From JANRKG01 sp033763635 (GTDB taxonomy: Bacteria > Cyanobacteriota > Cyanobacteriia > GCF-001939115), in the NCBI GenBank assembly GCA_033763635.1, contig JANRKG010000458.1, positions 1 through 25,369 on the forward strand: a stretch of 25,369 nt of DNA, given 5' to 3'. Of this stretch, positions 15,774 to 22,498 are shown in pieces (position 1 is the first letter of the stretch; each line of letters opens with the position of its first letter). Below the pieces are notes generated by a model. That model had not been told where the DNA came from. It saw only the letters and a program-made list of their open reading frames with translations, and did no database searches. Position numbers and translations under genes: made by a program.

Positions 15774-15794
15774 AAGAAGAAAAGGAGATTTATT

Positions 15795-15986
15795 ATGTCT
15801 ATAGAAGATCGTGCAAAAGCAACAGGCAAAAACATCGAAGGAAAAGTTCAGGAAGCTGTTGGAAATGTAACAGGCAACCCTGAGCATGAGGCTGAAGGCA
15901 AGGCAAAACAAGCAGAAGCCAAGCTTCGTCATGGGGTTGAAAACGTGAAAGATGACCTCAAAGATGCAGTTGATGGTCGTCATTAA
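15795..15986 (+). CDS. CsbD-like stress protein
   Basis: A 63-residue hydrophilic helical protein of the CsbD family, whose members are general-stress-induced and of unknown mechanism. The signature is SIEDRAKATGKNIEGKVQEA followed by VGNVTGNPEHEAEGKAKQAE, typical of the family in its alternating Lys, Glu and Ala. There is no signal peptide or membrane segment. ATG at 15795 is chosen because of AAAAGGAG seven bases before it; a start at 15762 would lie inside the upstream hairpin. It is followed by a strong terminator and is convergent with ruvB. Confidence 0.9.
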   Translation: MSIEDRAKATGKNIEGKVQEAVGNVTGNPEHEAEGKAKQAEAKLRHGVENVKDDLKDAVDGRH

Positions 15987-16086
15987 TTAGCAGTAGGGAA
16001 TGGGGAATCTGGAATTGTATTTTCTCGTTACCCCTTCCTTCTGACTGATACCTAAAGTCATGAAATTTTCAACAAAAAAATGTATT

Positions 16087-16120
16087 AGAGGAATGTTCTT
16101 CGGAGCATTCCTCTTTTCTT
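16087..16120. terminator. bidirectional terminator between csbD and ruvB
   Basis: AGAGGAATG (16087-16095) pairs with CATTCCTCT (16106-16114). Three inner pairs close a UUCG-type tetraloop (C-TTCG-G), and TTTTCTT follows on the plus strand. On the minus strand T-runs also follow further on, so it can serve both convergent genes. Confidence 0.9.
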
Positions 16121-16142
16121 ATGAGAAGTTTCTAAGAGACTT

Positions 16143-17315
16143 TTAGGACAAAAATGATAATTGGTGATCGGGAGGGGTGTAGCCGAGGTGTCTCCAGGCT
16201 GCTGCGGTGGCAATTCTGCCCCTGGAAGTGCGATTGAGGTAGCCAATTTGCAGCAAATAGGGTTCGTACACTTCCTCGATCGTCTGGGCATCTTCTCCCG
16301 TTGCGGCTGCCATTGTTTCCAGACCTACAGGCCCCCCATGAAAGTTTTCGATCATGACGGTGAGGAGGCGACGATCGGTCCAATCCAGACCTTGGGGATC
16401 TACGTTAAAGAGTTCCAACGCTTCAGCGGCAATTGTCTCCGTGATTGGCCCTAGTCCTTTCACTTCCGCATAGTCCCGTACTCGTTTTAGAAGACGGTTG
16501 GCGATCCGGGGAGTCCCACGCGCACGGCGGGCAATTTCTGCGGCCCCTTCCAGGGCGATCGGAGTATGCAAAATCCCAGCCGTTCGCAGCAGAATTTCGG
16601 TGAGTTCATCTAGTTCGTAAAAGCGCAACCGTTGGACAGACCCAAATCGATCGCGCAGAGGGGAAGTCAGGGCACCGACGCGGGTGGTGGCACCGACCAG
16701 GGTAAAAGGGGGCAGGGTGAGGGAACGGGTGCGGGCGCTTTGTCCCTTGCCGATCGTAATATCCACCCGAAAATCTTCCATTGCCGGATAGAGAATCTCT
16801 TCAGTCACCCGGGGTAAACGGTGAATTTCATCAATGAATAGAACATCCCCCGCTTGCAAATTGATCAACAAACCCACAATATCCCTGGGACGCTCTAAAG
16901 CTGGGGCGGTGGTGATCTTACAGTTGACCCCCATTTCCGTTGCCAGAATCAGGGACATGGTGGTTTTTCCTAAACCGGGAGGACCGTACAGTAACAGGTG
17001 GTCCAGGGGTTCTTTCCGGGCTTTTGCTGCCTGAATGGAAATTTGCAACACTTCCTTAAGCGCCTTTTGCCCCACATAATCCGCTAACCGTTGGGGACGT
17101 AACCGTTCTTCCTGACGGGTTTGTTCATCCTCGCGCGCTTCGGGAACCAACAACGACTCTTCAGAATCAGGCTTGCTCTCTGGGGGAAGAGTCGAGAGGG
17201 GAAGTTCTTCATTCACCGCTTCCGGATGCGCCTGCGGTTGTGGCTGGGCTGGCTTGCGTTTCCCCGATCGATCGCCTGACCCAGATTGCTGATTTTTCGA
17301 GGAAATGATCGCCAT
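16143..17315 (-). CDS. ruvB: Holliday junction branch-migration helicase RuvB
   Basis: RuvB is the hexameric AAA+ motor that, with RuvA, drives branch migration of Holliday junctions in recombination repair. Residues about 70-390 are the conserved enzyme: LRPQRLADYVGQKALKEVL, Walker A LLYGPPGLGKTTMS, Walker B VLFIDEIHRLPRV, sensor TLVGATTRVGALTSPLRDRF, and the C-terminal winged helix with GGPVGLETMAAATGED and PYLLQIGYLNRTSRGR. The first about 65 residues are a charged, Pro/Gln/Glu-rich extension; such N-terminal additions occur in cyanobacterial RuvB proteins. No ruvA or ruvC is adjacent. A LexA-type box ends 11 bases before the ATG at 17315. Confidence 0.96.
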   Translation of the reverse strand: MAIISSKNQQSGSGDRSGKRKPAQPQPQAHPEAVNEELPLSTLPPESKPDSEESLLVPEAREDEQTRQEERLRPQRLADYVGQKALKEVLQISIQAAKARKEPLDHLLLYGPPGLGKTTMSLILATEMGVNCKITTAPALERPRDIVGLLINLQAGDVLFIDEIHRLPRVTEEILYPAMEDFRVDITIGKGQSARTRSLTLPPFTLVGATTRVGALTSPLRDRFGSVQRLRFYELDELTEILLRTAGILHTPIALEGAAEIARRARGTPRIANRLLKRVRDYAEVKGLGPITETIAAEALELFNVDPQGLDWTDRRLLTVMIENFHGGPVGLETMAAATGEDAQTIEEVYEPYLLQIGYLNRTSRGRIATAAAWRHLGYTPPDHQLSFLS

Positions 17316-17325
17316 GATGACCCGT

Positions 17326-17339
17326 AGTACCTGGGTACT
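17326..17339 (-). promoter_or_regulatory. candidate LexA (SOS) box upstream of ruvB
   Basis: AGTACCTGGGTACT is a near-perfect palindrome (AGTACC and GGTACT around TG) and matches the cyanobacterial LexA consensus RGTACNNNDGTWCB at every position. It lies 10 bases from the ruvB start codon, suitable for repression. ruvB is a known SOS gene in other bacteria. Confidence 0.6.
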
Positions 17340-17504
17340 GATAAGGTTTCAAATTAATCATGCATGATTCCTGAGTTCGTTGCAATCTTTTCCGAGCCTA
17401 CTCAAAGAAAGACAGGCATCAGAGGATTTCTTGCCAGAGCAGAGAATCCCCATACAATAAATAAATGTTTTGAAATTAAACTTAGCAAAATACTCATTTT
17501 CTTC

Positions 17505-17888
17505 ATGTTTAGCGACCTGTTGCCCTTTCCTGTTCACATCAATACAATCGCGATTGCCGGAACAAGCCTTTGGTCCCTGGCGCTTTACCTGGGCTTTTCC
17601 CCTGTGAGTGACTGGTTCATGGAGCAACTGAGCCGCTGGTTCAACTATGCTGAAAGGTCTCTCTATCTTTCTCAAGAAGAATTCGAAAAAACCCGTCTTG
17701 CCCGCGAAGCCCAAAACTCTTTCTATGCCTCCCTGTTAAGTATTGTGCCATTTATGATATCTGGGTTTCTGTGTAACTTCGGGGTTGAGTGGGGGCTAGG
17801 AAAAAGCTGGGCCGTTAGTATGGGAATTTTGGCATGTGTCGTCTGTGGTGTCTATGAACTGGGTCGTCGGGATGGCAGATCCAACTAA
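17505..17888 (+). CDS. small membrane protein, unrecognised
   Basis: The 127-residue product has a hydrophobic N-terminal segment (about 13-32, NTIAIAGTSLWSLALYLGF), a charged soluble middle (about 33-70, with EEFEKTRLAREAQNS), and two further membrane helices (about 72-93 and 101-119). A short basic tail ends RRDGRSN. I cannot name a family; it looks like a conserved cyanobacterial membrane protein. ATG at 17505 is preferred; an in-frame ATG at 17364 would add 47 residues without sense for the fold and would reach into the ruvB promoter. The histidine kinase gene follows after 50 bp in the same direction, so joint transcription is possible. Confidence 0.6.
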   Translation: MFSDLLPFPVHINTIAIAGTSLWSLALYLGFSPVSDWFMEQLSRWFNYAERSLYLSQEEFEKTRLAREAQNSFYASLLSIVPFMISGFLCNFGVEWGLGKSWAVSMGILACVVCGVYELGRRDGRSN

Positions 17889-17938
17889 ATTGGGAACACT
17901 AGGAAAAGATTGCTTTCGCATTACTTCTTGTAAACCCC

Positions 17939-19954
17939 TTGAAACCGCTTGATCGGCTGAAATTTTTTAGACCGCTTGGCTTAAAACCAAAATTAGTCGG
18001 TACCGTTTTGACGACGGTTGGCCTTACGGCTGCGATCGTTCACATTCCCTGGCTTTTAACCTCTCGCCGGAATGTGGAAGGATTAGCGATGCAGATCAAT
18101 GAGCAGGTGATGTATAAGATTTCGGCGGAGGTGAATCGCGTTTTTGATGGAGTCACCGCTGCTCAACAGACGATCGCCCTGAATGTACAGAACGGCACCC
18201 TTCCCCTCAACAATTACCCAGCCCAGACCAAATTTTTCATGAGCCTGAGTCAGGCATATCCCTACTTCACCTGGGTTCAGATTGGGTATCCCAACGGGGA
18301 TTTTTTAGGTGTTCAGCGATCGCTGGCGGGGAATCAGGATAACCTTAACCTGCATTTGAGGTGGTGGGATGTTCAACGGCAGCGATCGATGAAATGGACG
18401 GATATTTATCAAAAGCAGGGAGATGAGTATGTTCTGGTCGATCAGGAATTGAAACAGGAACCCATTCCCTTCTTTTCGCCGAAACGTCCCTGGTATCGAA
18501 ATGCAATTCAGCATCCCCGGAAGCAAGCCTGGACCGTATATGTCTATCGCACGAACAACGTTCCAGGCGTGGATGTCTCCATGACCCTCATGAATCAGGG
18601 GCGGATTTTGGGAGTAGTGGCGATCGGGCTGGAGCTACAGCATTTGTCACTGTACTTGAAAAAACATCAAGTGAGTTACCCGGAAGCCAAAATTTTCATC
18701 ATCAATAGTGAAGATGAGATGATTGCCTCCTCTGACCTGTCGGAAACAGCCCCCGAACAAGTACCGGGAGCCGATCGCCCCCGCTTAAAACGGCTTCAGG
18801 ATGTTCAAAATCCTGCTTTGCAGCGAGTCAACCAGGCCCTTTATTCCAATCATCTCAATCTTAAAAAGCTGAAAACCACCCAACAGCTTGCTTATTCCGA
18901 TCCCAAAACGGGACAGAAGCATTACATTACACTCCTGCCTCTGAACTATGCGGATTGGGTGGGAGGTATTATTGTGCCTGAGTCCGCTTATATGGGAGAG
19001 ATTGACCGAAATAACCAGGCACTTTTTTTCGTACTATCGGGTTTTATTGTTCTCATTGCAGGGCTAGCAATTTTTCAGGCTGAGAGAGTCATTGGTCAGC
19101 CATTACAACAATTGCTAAAAGCCGTGAATACGGTTGAAAGTGGGGCAGAAGTTGCCAATTTAGATGTCACAATCCATCGAGATGATGAGTTTGGGTTGCT
19201 GGCGCGATCGTTTGAACAGATGGCCCAGGAAGTGCAGGCCAGGGAGCGAGATCTGGAATTTCGGGTGCAGGAGCGAACGGAAGAGTTGACAGAAGCGCAG
19301 CAAATCCTGGAAGCATCTCTACGGGAAAAAGAGGTGCTTTTGAAAGAAATCCATCATCGAGTCAAAAACAATCTTCAAATTATTACCAGTCTGCTGCGGT
19401 TACAATCGCGATCCATTAACAATGAGGAAGCCCTCAAGATTTTCGATGATAGCCAGAACCGCATTCGGGCAATGGCCTTGATCCATGAAAAACTGTACCA
19501 ATCGCCTGACTTAGGCCGCATTGATTTTGATGCCTATGTTAGAAACTTAGCAACAGAATTAGCCCATTCCTATCTGCTAAATATCCAGACGATTCAACTC
19601 AAGTTTGACTTGAATCAAATTCGTTTGGGAATTGACAAAGCGCTGCCCTGTGGGTTGATGATTAGCGAGATTATTTCCAACGCTCTAAAGCATGGCTTTC
19701 CCAGTGGGCGATCGGGGGTGATTTTCGTAGGGATGTATCAAGATAGTCAGGGGCGATATGAACTGATTGTTCGGGATGATGGCATTGGAATTCCTGATAC
19801 TGTGGATTTTGACCAGACTCAATCTTTGGGGTTAAAACTGGTTCGCAGCCTGACTCGCCAGTTACGGGGCACCGTTGACTTACATCGGGAACAGGGAACA
19901 GAATTTCGCATCCAGTTTACCGACGAATCCCCCTCATCGAAGCGCGAACTTTAG
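17939..19954 (+). CDS. dCache-HAMP histidine kinase (HisKA_2 type)
   Basis: A 671-residue membrane sensor kinase. Membrane helix 1 is at about 19-40. The extracytoplasmic dCache-like sensor (about 41-358) includes the typical KRPWYRNAIQ and, later, GVVAIGLELQHLSLYL. Helix 2 is at about 360-380, then comes a HAMP domain (about 382-435) and a coiled coil. The HisKA_2 dimerisation helix reads KEIHHRVKNNLQ with the phospho-acceptor His at 472/473, followed by the ATPase domain with ISEIISNALKHGF, VRDDGIGIP and SLGLKLVRSL. It is activated by an unknown periplasmic ligand. Translation starts at TTG 17939, which has no in-frame ATG before the first membrane helix. No response regulator is adjacent. 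Confidence 0.9.
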   Translation: MKPLDRLKFFRPLGLKPKLVGTVLTTVGLTAAIVHIPWLLTSRRNVEGLAMQINEQVMYKISAEVNRVFDGVTAAQQTIALNVQNGTLPLNNYPAQTKFFMSLSQAYPYFTWVQIGYPNGDFLGVQRSLAGNQDNLNLHLRWWDVQRQRSMKWTDIYQKQGDEYVLVDQELKQEPIPFFSPKRPWYRNAIQHPRKQAWTVYVYRTNNVPGVDVSMTLMNQGRILGVVAIGLELQHLSLYLKKHQVSYPEAKIFIINSEDEMIASSDLSETAPEQVPGADRPRLKRLQDVQNPALQRVNQALYSNHLNLKKLKTTQQLAYSDPKTGQKHYITLLPLNYADWVGGIIVPESAYMGEIDRNNQALFFVLSGFIVLIAGLAIFQAERVIGQPLQQLLKAVNTVESGAEVANLDVTIHRDDEFGLLARSFEQMAQEVQARERDLEFRVQERTEELTEAQQILEASLREKEVLLKEIHHRVKNNLQIITSLLRLQSRSINNEEALKIFDDSQNRIRAMALIHEKLYQSPDLGRIDFDAYVRNLATELAHSYLLNIQTIQLKFDLNQIRLGIDKALPCGLMISEIISNALKHGFPSGRSGVIFVGMYQDSQGRYELIVRDDGIGIPDTVDFDQTQSLGLKLVRSLTRQLRGTVDLHREQGTEFRIQFTDESPSSKREL

Positions 19955-19959
19955 CCGCT

Positions 19960-21240
19960 TTATGAGGGGATCAGGTCTGCCACAACCTTTGCCAGCCGTT
20001 GCGCGGCACCCGGTTCTCCCCGCACGCTGCGGAGTCGATCGCGCATCTGCTGCAACTTCTCAGCGTGATTCAACAGGTCTAGCGCGACCTCAGCAACGGA
20101 TTCAGGCGTGAGATACCCCACTAATTCCGGCACAATCTGTTCCTTCGCCCAAATATTGGGCCATGCCAGTAACCCCAAATTTCGCAGAGCCAATCGGTTA
20201 ATGATTTTGGCGAAGAACGAACCCACCCCAGGCAACGTTGCCAGAATGCCAGGGATGCCGTCCCACGTTCGCATGGCATCCAATTGATTGGTTGGTAAGA
20301 CAACAATCATGGGCACTGCTAAAGACCCTAATTCAGCAGTATTCGCTCCTACTGTCGTGATGCAAAGGGTAAAGCGAGCCATCACCTCATAGGCAGGGAA
20401 TTGAGTCCACAAGTAAACTGGAAGGCCCCCCGCCGTTTTCAGGTAGGAGCCGGAAAAGGGATGAGTTTTTTCCGATGCAGAGTCGGGTGGGACCACGAAT
20501 TCAGCAGTCACCCCATCAACTAAATGAAAGACAGGATTATGTTGGGGATCGGCGAAGCGGGTCAGGGTTGCTACATCCAGCGTCGGGGCAACAGGGATCA
20601 CAAATTCCAGGTCAGGACGGGCTGCTTTCAAACGTTCTGCGGCTGCTAAAAATAAGGGGACTCCTTGAGCAAGTTTGCCCGGTTTCGAGCCAGGAAGTAG
20701 GCCAATTAAAACCTGGGAATTGGGGGAATCCGGGATGGGGACGGCGGCTCCTGCCTCTGCCATCAGATCCCCAACGATCGTAAACTTCGCCCGATGTTCT
20801 GGTTTGGCCCGATCGACAATTTCTGGACTCATAACCGCAAAGCGATCGACCCACCCATGCCACCGAGCTTCCCACTCAGCGTAAACTACAGTCTGATAGC
20901 CCAGCCGCTTGCCAATGACAATGGGATAGAACTGATCCCCACCCAAGAAAATCACAATGCCTCGATCGCGCCAGTCCCAATTTTGCTCCGTTTTACCCCA
21001 CAGTAAAAAGGGAAAGAAGTGGGAAGCTCCCTGAACGCGATCGATCTCCGCATAACTTTCCGCCAGGGCGACTTCCTGACCTGTAGCATTGGCACAGGGA
21101 GAAAGCACCAGAGAAATGCGAACCTGCTTTGGGTCAGGGCTGAGAAGCGATCTTAACGCCCTGACAACAGGTTTAACCCAGGTTGCCAATTCTCCGGGAC
21201 CGTTCGAGAGAATTAAAATATCTACTGCCTGTGCAATCAA
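19960..21240 (-). CDS. lipid-A-disaccharide synthase-related protein
   Basis: The 426-residue protein belongs to the cyanobacterial LpxB-related group (TIGR03492-like), a relative of the GT19 glycosyltransferase LpxB. LpxB itself joins UDP-diacyl-glucosamine to lipid X. Whether this group makes the same linkage is not established. Features include DILILSNGPGELATWVKPVV at the N-terminus, VIFLGGDQFYPIVIGKRLGY, GLLPGSKPGKLAQGVPLFLA, and a C-terminal donor-binding part with CITTVGANTAELGSLAVPMI. The start is TTG at 21240 because no in-frame ATG or GTG precedes the fold. It is convergent with the histidine kinase gene, with only 5 bp between stops. Confidence 0.85.
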   Translation of the reverse strand: MIAQAVDILILSNGPGELATWVKPVVRALRSLLSPDPKQVRISLVLSPCANATGQEVALAESYAEIDRVQGASHFFPFLLWGKTEQNWDWRDRGIVIFLGGDQFYPIVIGKRLGYQTVVYAEWEARWHGWVDRFAVMSPEIVDRAKPEHRAKFTIVGDLMAEAGAAVPIPDSPNSQVLIGLLPGSKPGKLAQGVPLFLAAAERLKAARPDLEFVIPVAPTLDVATLTRFADPQHNPVFHLVDGVTAEFVVPPDSASEKTHPFSGSYLKTAGGLPVYLWTQFPAYEVMARFTLCITTVGANTAELGSLAVPMIVVLPTNQLDAMRTWDGIPGILATLPGVGSFFAKIINRLALRNLGLLAWPNIWAKEQIVPELVGYLTPESVAEVALDLLNHAEKLQQMRDRLRSVRGEPGAAQRLAKVVADLIPS

Positions 21241-21305
21241 TCTGCTGCCCCCAGCCCATTTAACTTATTGCAAACACTCAAAGTTCAGTTTACAGGGATA
21301 ACCGA

Positions 21306-21782
21306 ATGACAGATTTTTTGAACGCCGCAGCGAATGGAGATATCAAAATAATCAAGGCTTTGCTAGAGCAGGGAACGGATGTAAATACGGTCAACGAAGA
21401 AGGCTCAACGGCTTTGATTTTGGCAGCGGAAGCAGGGCATCCAGAAATGGTTCAACTTCTAGTTGCCCAGGGCGCAGCCGTGAATCAGGCGGACCAGGAC
21501 GGATGGACAGCCCTGATGGGCGCAGCAAGTTCTGGAAATGGGGCGATCGTTGAATTCTTGCTGGAGCAAGGTGCAGAGATCAACGCAAAAACAAACTTCG
21601 GAGTCACCGCGTTAATGGGGGCAGCCGCGAAAGGACATACAGACATCTTGAAGTTGCTAATTGAGCGAGGCGCAGATTTGAAGGCTAAAGATAACAACCA
21701 TTGGACTGCCTTTATTTGGGCCGCTGAGGAAAAGCAAACGGCTGCGATGGAAATTCTTAAACAAGCGAGAGGCTCTGATTAA
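21306..21782 (+). CDS. ankyrin-repeat protein
   Basis: A 158-residue protein made almost wholly of about five ankyrin repeats, the full ones being about 33 residues long. Typical repeat cores are GSTALILAAEAGHPEMVQLL, GWTALMGAASSGNGAIVEFL, GVTALMGAAAKGHTDILKLL, and HWTAFIWAAEEKQTAAMEIL. It has no signal peptide, so it should act inside the cell as a protein-binding scaffold; the partner cannot be deduced. The ATG at 21306 starts directly at the first helix. A hairpin terminator follows 42 bp after the stop. The opposite-strand LpxB-like gene starts 65 bp upstream. Confidence 0.92.
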   Translation: MTDFLNAAANGDIKIIKALLEQGTDVNTVNEEGSTALILAAEAGHPEMVQLLVAQGAAVNQADQDGWTALMGAASSGNGAIVEFLLEQGAEINAKTNFGVTALMGAAAKGHTDILKLLIERGADLKAKDNNHWTAFIWAAEEKQTAAMEILKQARGSD

Positions 21783-21823
21783 TAAATTAGCGACCCTGTA
21801 AGCCACTTTTCCTTCTCCCCTGG

Positions 21824-21890
21824 AACCCAATTCTCAAGCTCTGAGGAATTTACACCGTGAGCTTGGATGGAATTGGGTTTAGTTTTGCTT
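21824..21890 (+). terminator. terminator after the ankyrin gene
   Basis: AACCCAATTC (21824-21833) pairs with GAATTGGGTT (21870-21879), and inside AAGCTC (21836-21841) pairs with GAGCTT (21859-21864). T-rich TTAGTTTTGCTT follows. This long stem closes the ankyrin transcript. Confidence 0.8.
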
Positions 21891-22498
21891 GAAAATCACT
21901 GAGAGCGATCGGGCTATTTTATCCTTAATTTCCTTAGGGAGATTTCCAGAAAAGAGCTTATCTTATGACTAGAAACAGGAGAAAATAATGATAAACCAGA
22001 CATGATATTTTGTTTATTTAAATAATAATTATCAAAAAATTAGAACAGTTAAAAATAAGAAAATAACCAAAAATATGATTTTATCTATTAAAAATATCCG
22101 TTTAATTAGAAACTATTACTAAACATTTATCATTCATCGTAAGAGCATTCAAATTTATACAGAAACAATTGAAGCCCGCTTTTAACAACAGATTTAGGGT
22201 TATTTTACAATATCTGAGCAAATACTTTTATTAGTGTAAACAAATTTAAACAAGATCTCGATGTTTTTTATCAAATTGTTTCACTTCCTCAGAGCGTCAG
22301 ACATTTTGTAAACTTTTTCTGGTACAAAAAGGAGTGACGACCTTCGGAGAGTGCGGCTTCAAGCAGCTTTGGATTTGATCTAGCAGCAAGCCGGATTTTT
22401 CCTGATCACTTGCCTGGAAAATTACTTGACAAATTGTGCAGTCTTATGGATGCCGTTTGTCCAAGAAATCGAACAACCATCATAGGAGTTCATAACGC
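21891..22498 (+). other. AT-rich upstream and leader region of chlH
   Basis: About 600 bp lie between the ankyrin terminator and chlH, very AT-rich from about 21960 to 22320. It probably carries the chlH promoter and a long leader; a TTGACA at 22426 has no good -10 partner. No gene longer than a few codons was seen. A terminator-like hairpin occurs at 22354-22400. Confidence 0.5.
22354..22400 (+). promoter_or_regulatory. attenuator-like hairpin in the chlH leader
   Basis: CGGCTT (22354-22359) pairs with AAGCCG (22388-22393). Inside, GC-A-GCT (22363-22368) pairs with AGC-A-GC (22382-22387) around one A-A mismatch. GATTTTTCC follows. The stem-loop plus T5 resembles an intrinsic terminator, and it lies about 100 bases before the chlH start, after the ankyrin gene's own terminator. 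Confidence 0.5.

Noticed and set aside
22426..22454. TTGACA as the -35 of a chlH promoter
   Set aside because: The sequence 17 bases downstream (GATGCC) is not a -10 element, and the only TAT-like hexamer is 13 bases away.
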